From Paraburkholderia sp. BCC1885 (GTDB lineage Bacteria > Pseudomonadota > Gammaproteobacteria > Burkholderiales > Burkholderiaceae): a DNA stretch of 64,000 nucleotides. How positions within the stretch are numbered: the first letter of the stretch is position 1; every line of letters starts with the position of its first letter. Under the pieces are notes generated by a model. The model saw only the letters and a program-made list of their open reading frames with translations. It had not been told where the DNA came from and did no database searches. Below, piece after piece: positions 35,634-43,179 of the stretch. A program made the position numbers and the translations under genes. The stretch is from the NCBI RefSeq assembly GCF_900996235.1, contig NZ_CAAJGM010000263.1, positions 124,001 through 188,000 on the forward strand, in the 5' to 3' direction.

Positions 35634-36402
35634 AAATCTTTCATCCGGACATGCTGCAATCTTTTCACCGGGCTTGATGGACCCTTCGATCACACCGCCC
35701 GAAGGCGTGATCGCCGCGCAAGGAAAGCGCGTGGTCAAGCGCTACAACGTCTACCGCAACAACGTCACGGTCAGCCTAATCGATGCGCTGGCAGCGGTCT
35801 ATCCGGCTATCCAGCGCATTACCGGCGTCGAGTTCTTCAGGGCCATGGCGCGTTTCCATATCCGCGCTACCCCGCCCACTTCGCCTCTGCTGTTCGAGTA
35901 CGGACGCGACTTTCCCGCCTTCATCGAAGCCTACGAATATGCCCGCGAGATGCCCTGGCTGGCGGATACCGCGCGCATCGAGCGGGCGTGGCTGGACGCG
36001 TATCACGCCGCGGACCTGCCCGTGCTGGCCGCCGAAGCATTGGCCGAAATCGACCCGGCCACGCTCGCCGACATTCGTTTTACCCCGCACCCCGCCGCTC
36101 GGATCGTGCGATCGCCGTATCCCGCCGTCGCCATCTTTGCGATGAACCGCAGCGACGGACCCGCCACACCGCTGCGTTCAAGCGACGCGGAAGACGCGCT
36201 CGTGACACGTCCCGGACATGAAGTGCTGGTATCCCGCCTGCCGGCCGGCGGCGCGATTTTCCTGACCGGCCTTCTCGACGGCGCGTCGCTCGGCGAGGCG
36301 GTCGCGGCGGCGTTTCACGAGACGCCCTCCTTCGATATCGAGGCCAATCTGGCCGGGATGCTTTCAGCCGGTGTTTTCACCGGCATTCAACATGGAGATT
36401 GA
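35623..36402 (+). CDS. bufC: DUF2063 partner protein, BufC
   Basis: A 259-residue protein with an N-terminal DUF2063 domain (RVVKRYNVYRNNVTVSLIDA, GVEFFRAMARFHIRATPP) and a beta-rich C-terminal half like the RiPP precursor-recognition partner found next to MNIO enzymes. It is thought to present the precursor to BufB. ATG at 35623 follows AGGAG at 35611-35615 and overlaps bufB, so translation is coupled. Confidence 0.87.
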   Translation: MRPENLSSGHAAIFSPGLMDPSITPPEGVIAAQGKRVVKRYNVYRNNVTVSLIDALAAVYPAIQRITGVEFFRAMARFHIRATPPTSPLLFEYGRDFPAFIEAYEYAREMPWLADTARIERAWLDAYHAADLPVLAAEALAEIDPATLADIRFTPHPAARIVRSPYPAVAIFAMNRSDGPATPLRSSDAEDALVTRPGHEVLVSRLPAGGAIFLTGLLDGASLGEAVAAAFHETPSFDIEANLAGMLSAGVFTGIQHGD

Positions 36403-36407
36403 CCAGG

Positions 36408-36911
36408 ATGTCGGACCCACAGAACCTGAAACTGCCCGTTCCTGCCGTACTCGTAGCCGCGACCGGCGCGGCGAAGCGGCTGGTCCAGACGCTCGCGCAA
36501 CCGTGGCTGGTTCAGCTCGTGCTGCGCGTTGCGCTGGCCGTGCCGTTCTGGAAATCGGGCATTCTGAAATGGCACGGCTTCTTCCAGCTCAGCGATACCG
36601 CAATCGACCTTTTCACGCAGGAGTTTCAATTGCATCTCCCCGGCGGCCCGTATCCGTTTCCCGCGCCGGTGCTCTTTGCATTTCTGTCGGGTTGCGGCGA
36701 GGTGACCTTTCCCGTGCTGCTCGTGCTCGGCCTCGCCACCCGCTTCGCCGCGGCCGGCCTGATCTTCATGACCTGCATCGTGGAATTGACCGTGCCTGAC
36801 GGCTGGCCCATCCACCTTACCTGGGTGGCGATGGCGCTTGGCATCGCCGCGTGGGGACCGGGCCGAATCTCCATTGACTATCTGCTGGGCGACCGCTCGC
36901 CCAGATCCTGA
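36408..36911 (+). CDS. DoxX-family membrane protein
   Basis: A 167-residue protein with four predicted membrane segments (QLVLRVALAVPFWKSGILKW opening the DoxX domain). It is the usual last gene of bufferin operons and is often called bufD, role unproven. ATG at 36408 is used with GGAG ten bases upstream; TTG at 36399 is an alternative. It follows bufC by only 5 bp. Confidence 0.85.
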   Translation: MSDPQNLKLPVPAVLVAATGAAKRLVQTLAQPWLVQLVLRVALAVPFWKSGILKWHGFFQLSDTAIDLFTQEFQLHLPGGPYPFPAPVLFAFLSGCGEVTFPVLLVLGLATRFAAAGLIFMTCIVELTVPDGWPIHLTWVAMALGIAAWGPGRISIDYLLGDRSPRS

Positions 36912-36980
36912 AGCCGGGTTTGCCAGCAGACAGCCCAAGCAGCGAAAAGAGCAATCCAGCGAATTTTTTCCAGCGCGCTT

Positions 36981-37005
36981 GTAAGAACCCGTGACCGGCA
37001 GCGAC
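36981..37005 (+). promoter_or_regulatory. possible ECF-type promoter of the sigma factor gene
   Basis: GTAAGA at 36981-36986 and CGAC at 37002-37005 are 15 bases apart. The stretch from TGTAA through GTGACCGGC is recognisably similar to the bufferin promoter at 34262-34284. It may mean that the sigma factor reads its own promoter; spacing is one base short of the model. Confidence 0.4.
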
Positions 37006-37052
37006 TAAGGCGTATTCCCATCATCTCCGGGTGCGCCACACCTGCTGCCACG

Positions 37053-37628
37053 ATGACACAGAGCCTCAACGCCACGGCGGCCGCTCAGGCCGAAGAGCGG
37101 CTAAGAACCCTGCTGGTGCGCTCGCTGAACGGCGACGAGCCGGCGTACCGTGCATTTCTCGAACACCTGAGCGCGCATCTACGCGCATTTCTGCGCAGAC
37201 GGCTGAGCCACCTGCAGGACGACGTGGAAGATATCGTCCAGGAAATTCTGCTTGCCGTGCATACCGGACGCCACACCTACCGCCGCGACGAACCGCTCAC
37301 CGCCTGGGTGCATGCGATTGCCCGCTACAAGCTGGCGGATTTCCTGCGCGCCCGCTCGCGGCGCGAGGCGTTGCAAGACCCGCTCGACGACGAACTGGAA
37401 CTGTTTGCCGCGTCCGACGTTGAATCCGCCAACGCGAAACGCGATCTCGACAAGCTGCTCAAACATCTCCCTGACCGGCAGAGGCTGCCGATCGTGCACG
37501 TCAAGCTGATGGGTCTGTCGATTGCAGAAAGTGCCCGGCATACGGGGCTGTCGCAAGCGGCCATCAAAGTGGGAATCCATCGTGGACTGAAAGCGCTGGC
37601 GTTGAGAATCGCGCAGGTGCCGGCCTGA
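37053..37628 (+). CDS. ECF sigma factor, SigF/ECF16-like
   Basis: A 191-residue extracytoplasmic-function sigma factor: region 2 at about 28-98 (VEDIVQEILLAVHTGRHTYR and LTAWVHAIARYKLADFLRAR) and region 4 at about 125-180 (DRQRLPIVHVKLMGLSIAES, then TGLSQAAIKVGIHRGLKAL). It closes the bufferin-type locus, 141 bp after the DoxX gene. ECF16 sigma factors are normally paired with a DUF1109/NrsF membrane anti-sigma factor; none is present between this gene and 37757. Confidence 0.85.
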   Translation: MTQSLNATAAAQAEERLRTLLVRSLNGDEPAYRAFLEHLSAHLRAFLRRRLSHLQDDVEDIVQEILLAVHTGRHTYRRDEPLTAWVHAIARYKLADFLRARSRREALQDPLDDELELFAASDVESANAKRDLDKLLKHLPDRQRLPIVHVKLMGLSIAESARHTGLSQAAIKVGIHRGLKALALRIAQVPA

Positions 37629-37756
37629 AGTTCGGAATTCGCGCGCCAAGGCAGGTCTGGAACGCCGTTTGCGCTCATGGCGATAGCTGCCTGTCGCCAT
37701 GCATGCTGCCATGCGCGCCGGGCGAACCATCCAACCTTGCGAATACAGGGGTGAAC

Positions 37757-38911
37757 ATGAGCATTCTTTCAGTGATTGGCCTCGGCAAAGAGAAAATCCG
37801 CTACGCCATCGTCGGACTCGGCGACATCGCGCAGGAAGCGATGATGCCCGGCGTCGAGCACACCGGCAATTCCGTGATTACCGCGCTCGTCAGCGGCGAC
37901 ATGAAAAAAGCCCGCCAGGTGGCCGGGCAATACCATGTGGAAGATCTCTACACGTATGAACAGTTCGACCAGATGCTCGCATCGGGCAAGGTCGACGCTA
38001 TTTACCTTGCCACACCAAACTGGCGGCACGCCGAATTCGTCATTCCCGCTTTGAAAGCAGGCATTCACGTGCTGGTGGAAAAGCCGCTGGAGGTATCGAC
38101 GGAGCAATGCAAGGCCATTGCGGAGGCTGCGAAGGCGTCTACGGCGAAACTGATGGTCGCGTACCGGCTACATTTCGAACCCGCTACGCTGGCGACGATC
38201 GAGCGGATTCGTTCGGGAGAACTCGGTGACGTCATCCTGTTCTCATCGACCTTCGTCCAAAAAGTAGACCCTGCGAATCATCGCGCCCGCAACGGCGACG
38301 AGGCAGGCCCCATCTTCGACATGGGACCTTATCCGATCAACGCAGCGCGTTATGTGTTCGAAGACGAGCCGATCGAAGTCGTATCGGCCGTGGGCGTGCG
38401 GCATCCGGACGCCGGTCTTGGAGACTTCGACGACACGGTGGCCGTCACACTTAAATTCCCGCGCAACCGGCTGGCGCAGTTCGTCGTTTCTTATGCGGCC
38501 AATGCGCTGGACTCGTTCTTTGCCGTTGGCACGCGAGGCAGCATTGCCATGCAACCGTGCTACACATACGGTAAATCGCTGGGGCAAACTGTGACCATCG
38601 GTGAGGACGAGAGCAGCCGTTCTTTCAAGAACACCGATCAATTCGGCGGCGAGATGAAATACTTCTCCGCCTGCATCCTGAACGACACGCATCCGGAACC
38701 CGACGTCGAAGAGGGATACGCGGATGTGCGGGTGGTCGAAGGCATCGTCAAAGCCTTAAAGAGTGGCGGACCCGTCACGCTGCCTCCGTTCGCCCGCACC
38801 TTGCGAATCGATACCAACGCTCAGCTCGAAACGCTGCGGGCAGTCAAGTCGCCGGAACTGGTCGACGTCAGCAATCCTGCTGCGGGCGTCGATAAGGTGC
38901 CGAAGAATTGA
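37757..38911 (+). CDS. Gfo/Idh/MocA-family oxidoreductase
   Basis: A 384-residue NAD(P)-dependent oxidoreductase. The N-terminal Rossmann fold carries YAIVGLGDIAQEAMMPG, the dehydrogenase motif EKPLEVS holds the catalytic lysine near residue 107, and the C-terminal alpha/beta domain binds the substrate. It resembles glucose-fructose oxidoreductases, but the sugar is unknown. ATG at 37757 (MSILSVIG) has GGGGTG upstream. It is followed at 48 bp by a flavin reductase-like gene. Confidence 0.85.
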   Translation: MSILSVIGLGKEKIRYAIVGLGDIAQEAMMPGVEHTGNSVITALVSGDMKKARQVAGQYHVEDLYTYEQFDQMLASGKVDAIYLATPNWRHAEFVIPALKAGIHVLVEKPLEVSTEQCKAIAEAAKASTAKLMVAYRLHFEPATLATIERIRSGELGDVILFSSTFVQKVDPANHRARNGDEAGPIFDMGPYPINAARYVFEDEPIEVVSAVGVRHPDAGLGDFDDTVAVTLKFPRNRLAQFVVSYAANALDSFFAVGTRGSIAMQPCYTYGKSLGQTVTIGEDESSRSFKNTDQFGGEMKYFSACILNDTHPEPDVEEGYADVRVVEGIVKALKSGGPVTLPPFARTLRIDTNAQLETLRAVKSPELVDVSNPAAGVDKVPKN

Positions 38912-38959
38912 TGCATCATTTCGCGCCAGGAGCCACCCGTTGCGCAGGAGAAGCACTTG

Positions 38960-39520
38960 ATGACTCATTGCATCGCCAAACGGAGCATCCCCGTCGAGCG
39001 GGTGCGCCGCTATCTCGAACCCGGGCCGATTGTGCTCGTGTCATCCCGCTGGCAGGACAAGACCAACATCATGACCATGGGCTGGCATACGGTCATGGAG
39101 TTTTCGCCGTCCCTGCTGGGATGTGTGATTGCCGCCGGAAATCATAGCTTCGAGATGATCCGGCAAAGCCGCGAGTGCGTCGTCAATCTGCCCACCACGC
39201 ATTTGACCGACACGGTGGTGAAGATCGGCAATACGTCCGGCGCCGACACCGACAAATTCACCGCATTCGAGCTTACGCCCCTGCCCGCGGACGGCGTCGA
39301 CGCGCCTCTCATTGCCGAGTGCTACGGCAATTTTGCGTGCCGGCTTTACGACGATGCGCTGATCGACAAATACAACTTCTTTATTTTCGAAGTGGTCAGC
39401 GCGCAGGTCGCAACGCGGCCGGACCTGCCGGAGACGCTCCATTACACCGGCGACGGCGTCTTCACGGTGTCCGGCAAAACGATTAGCCGCCGTCACCTGT
39501 TTCGCCCTGGGATGCTGTGA
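38960..39520 (+). CDS. flavin reductase-like FMN-binding split-barrel protein
   Basis: A 186-residue protein with an FMN-binding split barrel (GPIVLVSSRWQDKTNIMTMG and NLPTTHLTDTVVKIGN), a family that reduces flavin with NAD(P)H or uses it as cofactor. AGGAG at 38945-38949 supports ATG 38960 (TTG at 38957 is equally spaced). It is likely co-transcribed with the oxidoreductase gene 48 bp upstream. Confidence 0.83.
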   Translation: MTHCIAKRSIPVERVRRYLEPGPIVLVSSRWQDKTNIMTMGWHTVMEFSPSLLGCVIAAGNHSFEMIRQSRECVVNLPTTHLTDTVVKIGNTSGADTDKFTAFELTPLPADGVDAPLIAECYGNFACRLYDDALIDKYNFFIFEVVSAQVATRPDLPETLHYTGDGVFTVSGKTISRRHLFRPGML

Positions 39521-39569
39521 CGAAGCGGATTGCCTGTCGTTGGCGTCCTCCGCTTCGCGACGAGTTTAG

Positions 39570-39717
39570 TCAGTGCTTTACAACCGCATCGCGATAGCGC
39601 GCAGCAGGTTCCGAACGCGAAAGTTTTTGCGCCAGCGCCTGGCGGGCCCGCTCGAAGGATTCCCAATCACCGAGTTCCTGCAGTGACGGCGCGGTTACGA
39701 ACTGGCCTTGGCGTCCC
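39570..39717 (-). pseudogene. possible C-terminal fragment of an unidentified protein
   Basis: Read on the minus strand, an open stretch just downstream of a TAG gives FVTAPSLQELGDWESFERAR followed by QALAQKLSRSEPAARYRDAV and stops at 39570-39572. Composition is that of real coding sequence, but there is no start codon or upstream domain. I do not recognise the family. Confidence 0.35.
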
Positions 39718-39809
39718 GGCTAAAGAAGTTGGTCGAGGACGGCATTTTCACGCTCGAAGCGGATGAGCAGACGCGTTCGATCTCGCGCTATGTGGAACTC
39801 AGAGGTAAA

Positions 39810-39835
39810 GACGGGCGATTACGACGGGCGATTAC
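39810..39835. repeat. perfect tandem 13-bp duplication
   Basis: GACGGGCGATTAC occurs at 39810-39822 and immediately again at 39823-39835. The length is not a multiple of three and breaks the reading frame of the HxlR-like remnant. Confidence 0.85.
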
Positions 39836-39868
39836 TCGGACCGCACGAGGTGCGCACGGTGCTCGATC

Positions 39869-39901
39869 AAAAACGGCCTGCTTCGCGAAAGAAGCAGGCC
39901 G
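39869..39901 (-). terminator. terminator of the GlsB-family gene
   Basis: On the minus strand a GGCCTGCTTC/GAAGCAGGCC stem closes a short loop and is followed by five T residues. It lies about 30 bp past the stop of the gene at 39931-40209. Confidence 0.85.
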
Positions 39902-39930
39902 CCACGACCGTTACATAGACCCTGCAGGCT

Positions 39931-40209
39931 TTATATGGCTCCGCCGGATCGGCCCCGGCTGAAAAGACGCACGATCAGCAGAAGAATCACCGCACCAATT
40001 AGCGCCGTCAGCAGCGAACCGATGATGCCGCCACCCAGATGGAGGCCGAGCGCGCCGCCCAGCCAGCCGCCGATAAAGGCGCCCACAATGCCGACAATGA
40101 TGTCGACGATGATGCCGAATCCGCCCCCGTCCACGAGCCGCCCAGCGAGCGCGCCGGCAATGCCGCCGATAATGAGCCAGAAGATGATGCCATGCGATAC
40201 AGGTTCCAT
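39931..40209 (-). CDS. GlsB/YeaQ/YmgE-family stress membrane protein
   Basis: A 92-residue, Gly-rich inner-membrane protein with three predicted segments (HGIIFWLIIGGIAGALAGRL, GIIVDIIVGIVGAFIGGWLG and LLTALIGAVILLLIVRLFS). This is the transglycosylase-associated/GlsB family, linked to general stress. ATG at 40207-40209 follows TTGGAGC. It stands alone with its own terminator. Confidence 0.9.
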   Translation of the reverse strand: MEPVSHGIIFWLIIGGIAGALAGRLVDGGGFGIIVDIIVGIVGAFIGGWLGGALGLHLGGGIIGSLLTALIGAVILLLIVRLFSRGRSGGAI

Positions 40210-40394
40210 GATGTTGCTCCAAGGTGGACTACGATGCGTTATCCGGCGACGCCCTTCTCGCTGGCGAGTGAGTTCGCCAACCCGTGGTTGATATGCGCAA
40301 CGCGCGTGCCTGGACCTGGCGAGGACGCCACGCAGTTGGATAGCATTGCTCAATCGAACCGCGCTTGTTAGCCTTACAAAAACCACCGGGGGAC

Positions 40395-41189
40395 ATGTCG
40401 ATGCGTTACTCAAACGAGCAACTCGATACTTACGCGCGGACGTTCGAGCACGACGGCATGGTGCTGCTAAAGCAACACTTTCAAAAGGACACGCTGTCAG
40501 CCTGGCGCCAGGCCTTCGACGGCATTCTTGCTCATAAACTGCAGGCAAATGCCACCGCTGTGCGCGGCGCCAACCGGCACTACATCACCTTGCCGTTTGC
40601 CGGCGTGTTCGCAGACGAGCGCATCTTCTGCGACCCTGACGTGCTGGCGATTGTCGAACGCGTCGCGGGTGAAGATCCGGTGATGTGCCAACTCGCCACC
40701 GACACGCCCCTGCGCGGGTCGACCTATCAGGACGTGCACCGCGACACGCCCGCCCTGTTCGACAATCTGGCGGAAACACCGTCGTTTCAGCTCGCCGTCA
40801 ACTTTCCGCTTTGCGATGTGACCGCAGACAACGGCCCGTTCGAAACCACCCTGGGCACTCACCGAATGAATGCGGCGGACGCGATGCAGGCTTATCTGGC
40901 AGGGGAAATTCCGCTGCACGCCATTCCCATGGAACTTGGCGACGTGATGATCCGCGACGTCCGGGCATTGCATCGCGGCACGCCCAACAATACCGACGCG
41001 CCGCGTCCGATGGTCGTCATCGGCTATAGCCGAAGCTGGTATTTCAGGCCGGAAGTACATATCGACGTGCCGCGCGATGTTTATGAGCGGCTCGGCCCAC
41101 GAGCAAAGCGCCTGCTGCGCTATATGCCTCAGGTCGACGACGCGGGTGCCGTCCACGGTGGCGAAAGCTACCTCAAGTTCGCCTATTGA
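40395..41189 (+). CDS. phytanoyl-CoA dioxygenase (PhyH) family protein
   Basis: A 264-residue Fe(II)/2-oxoglutarate-dependent oxygenase. The iron-binding facial triad is visible: HRD in YQDVHRDTPALF and the distal His in RALHRGTPNN, with NFPLCDVTADNGPFETTLG between. The substrate is unknown. ATG at 40395 has a poor, very close ribosome site (GGGGGAC), and ATG 40401 is equally possible. Confidence 0.85.
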   Translation: MSMRYSNEQLDTYARTFEHDGMVLLKQHFQKDTLSAWRQAFDGILAHKLQANATAVRGANRHYITLPFAGVFADERIFCDPDVLAIVERVAGEDPVMCQLATDTPLRGSTYQDVHRDTPALFDNLAETPSFQLAVNFPLCDVTADNGPFETTLGTHRMNAADAMQAYLAGEIPLHAIPMELGDVMIRDVRALHRGTPNNTDAPRPMVVIGYSRSWYFRPEVHIDVPRDVYERLGPRAKRLLRYMPQVDDAGAVHGGESYLKFAY

Positions 41190-41283
41190 TATTGATGGCA
41201 CTTGGATCGCGAGCGCCGGAAGAAAACGCCGGGCGAAACGAAATGCCCGGCGCTCGTCCGTGCTGCACTGCATGATGCCAGGC

Positions 41284-41358
41284 TTAGTGCCAGAACAGCG
41301 CGATCAAAATGATGATGGGAATCGGCACGCCGAGCATATAAAGAAGAATCGAACGCAT
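41284..41358 (-). CDS. 24-residue single-pass membrane microprotein
   Basis: ATG at 41356-41358, preceded by a strong GGGAGG, encodes MRSILLYMLGVPIPIIILIA followed by LFWH and a stop, entirely one hydrophobic helix with a VPIPI kink. It lies 35 bp downstream of the membrane-protein gene at 41394 on the same strand and was below the size of usual gene calling. Strong initiation site, regular amphipathy and operon position favour real translation; function is unknown. Confidence 0.65.
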   Translation of the reverse strand: MRSILLYMLGVPIPIIILIALFWH

Positions 41359-41393
41359 AATTACCTCCCTCGGTAAATGAATAGGTATCCGAA

Positions 41394-42329
41394 TTACAAT
41401 TGACGCACCCGCCCGCCATGGGTTGCCATCAGGCTTGCAGAGAAGGCGCCCATCAGAAGCGAGACAAACAGCCACAACGACGCGCCAATCGTGACCTTGC
41501 GCGCTTTATCGGCGGCGGCTTTCGCGGCTGCATCGAGCGCCGTGACTTTCTGCAAAAAGGTCGTATAGGTGGCGCTCACGCGAGCCTGCGCGGCGGCGGG
41601 CACGATGCCGGTACGTTGCGCGACGAGCTGGCCCAGATATGCCGCATCTTCGGCGGACAATTGATCGCCGGTGGCCGCGCTATTGAGGAAAATGCGCGCC
41701 GCTTCCTGACGCGCCGGCTCGTTGCCCCAAGCCCCGCCTGGGCCAGCGGCAGGCTGCGCGCCGGCCGGCAAGCGGAACAGCGAGTCGACAAAGTAGCCGA
41801 GCGGCCATGTATTCATCGCCGCCATGGCGTTGCCGCGCTGCATGGTCGCCATCGTGCCGAAGCCGCCCTCCGCGGCGGACGTCGCCACAGCCTGGGTGCC
41901 GCTGCGCACCACGCCGGTGACGGCCGACGCCAGTATGGCCGCCGTGAGCAGCGTCGCCACGGCCCAGCTCAGAAAGCCATGCGCGGTGTCGCGGAAGTGG
42001 ATTTCATCGGTATCGATGGCTAGCCAGCGGCTGCGCAGTCGCCCGGCGAGATATCCGCCTAATCCCGAAGTGAGAATCGAGGTGACGCACACCCACACGA
42101 CGGCGGCAAAGCCAAAGGCTTTGGCATTCGCCGCGCCCGAGGACCATGGCGAAATCGAGGTCAAGCCAAGACCCGTGCCTAAGGTCAACAGGATGAGGGC
42201 GAATGCAGCCGCTGCGACGCCGCCGGCAAACACAGCGCTCCATGAGACGGCGCCCTCGAGACGATGAGTGAACAGTGCAGGATCTTTTGCGGCCAGCGCA
42301 AGCTCCGCCGGGTTTTCGGTGTAATTCAT
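41394..42329 (-). CDS. multipass membrane protein of unknown function
   Basis: A 311-residue inner-membrane protein. A short soluble N-terminus (EGAVSWSAVFAGGVAA) leads to two helices (about 28-55 and 70-97), a third near 122-140, a long periplasmic or cytosolic loop with helical repeats, and a last helix near 285. Such proteins are common beside stress and cation-related genes in Burkholderia. ATG at 42327-42329 follows GGAGG. It precedes the 24-residue microprotein gene. Confidence 0.75.
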   Translation of the reverse strand: MNYTENPAELALAAKDPALFTHRLEGAVSWSAVFAGGVAAAAFALILLTLGTGLGLTSISPWSSGAANAKAFGFAAVVWVCVTSILTSGLGGYLAGRLRSRWLAIDTDEIHFRDTAHGFLSWAVATLLTAAILASAVTGVVRSGTQAVATSAAEGGFGTMATMQRGNAMAAMNTWPLGYFVDSLFRLPAGAQPAAGPGGAWGNEPARQEAARIFLNSAATGDQLSAEDAAYLGQLVAQRTGIVPAAAQARVSATYTTFLQKVTALDAAAKAAADKARKVTIGASLWLFVSLLMGAFSASLMATHGGRVRQL

Positions 42330-42532
42330 TGTCGGCCTCCATGACCTTGTCGATACCGCCTCGCCGATATGCCGTGACCTTCGGCATAACCGCAGCTTCG
42401 GGCGGGGTGAAGCTCCTGCAACCGTCGCATTTTTCGTGCCGCAGCGCAGGAGACCGATACAATGCGCTGACGCCCCAAGCCCCCCAGGTACGCCAGGCAC
42501 ATGGCCTCATTGATTTAAACGAACCCTGCAAC

Positions 42533-43120
42533 GTGAGTCATACCCTCTCAACCGCCGTATCGTCCGAGCTCGAAATCCGCAAGAGCCGCTTTATCGGGTA
42601 CGCCATTCCGGTCGCCGACCGCGATGCGGCAATGGGCGAGCTGCGCCGTCTGCGCGAAGAACATCCCGCCGCCACCCACGTCTGCTGGGCCTTGTTGGCT
42701 GGCGGCCAGTCGGGCATGTCGGACGACGGCGAGCCGTCCGGCACTGCGGGCAGGCCGATCCTCGAAGTGTTGCGGCATCACGATCTGGATGGCGTGCTGG
42801 CCGCCGTGGTGCGCTATTACGGCGGCGTGAAGCTCGGCGCGGGCGGCCTCGTGCGCGCGTACACCGATGCGATCGCCCGCGTGTTGCAGGACGCGCCGCG
42901 CGTCGAACGCATCGCCAAGACCTTGTTGACTGTGGAAATCGCCTATCCCGACGAAGCGCGCGTGCGCCGCTGGATTGATCAGGAGGGCTACACGCTCGTC
43001 AAGAGCGGCTATGAAATGGAAGTGCGGCTGACGCTCAGCATGCCGGTGACCGCCGCAGAAAGCGCGCGCGAGGCGCTGCGAGACATGACGCAGGGACGCG
43101 CGGTGTTTCCCGAGCTCTAA
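42533..43120 (+). CDS. YigZ/IMPACT-family protein
   Basis: A 195-residue protein with the N-terminal UPF0029/Impact fold (SELEIRKSRFIGYAIPV, DDGEPSGTAGRPILEVL and VVRYYGGVKLGAGGLVRAY) and a C-terminal DUF1949 domain. E. coli YigZ is implicated in ribosome- or RNA-related regulation. The start is GTG at 42533-42535 (VSHTLSTAV) without a clear ribosome site; the in-frame extension upstream is not family-like. It is divergent from the membrane gene at 41394. Confidence 0.88.
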   Translation: MSHTLSTAVSSELEIRKSRFIGYAIPVADRDAAMGELRRLREEHPAATHVCWALLAGGQSGMSDDGEPSGTAGRPILEVLRHHDLDGVLAAVVRYYGGVKLGAGGLVRAYTDAIARVLQDAPRVERIAKTLLTVEIAYPDEARVRRWIDQEGYTLVKSGYEMEVRLTLSMPVTAAESAREALRDMTQGRAVFPEL

Positions 43121-43126
43121 AGAAGA

Positions 43127-43158
43127 AGGGCCGCCCGATCTGACACCGGCACGGCCCT
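43127..43158. terminator. hairpin between convergent yigZ-like and GMC genes
   Basis: AGGGCCG at 43127-43133 pairs with CGGCCCT at 43152-43158 in the 59-bp spacer of two convergent genes. It is the probable bidirectional terminator, with no clear T tract. Confidence 0.5.
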
Positions 43159-43179
43159 GAAGCATTTACATCGCGGCGC

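Larger units (their letters stand above)
39690..39910 (+). pseudogene. remnant of an HxlR-type regulator
   Basis: The translation LALASRLKKLVEDGIFTLEA resembles the recognition-wing part of HxlR-family regulators (ANVLASRLKxLVExGILER). After a gap TRSISRYVELRGKDGRL follows, then the frame is broken by a tandem 13-bp duplication at 39810-39835. Removing one copy restores GRLLGPHEVRTVL and a stop near 39917. The N-terminal half of the domain is missing. Confidence 0.45.
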
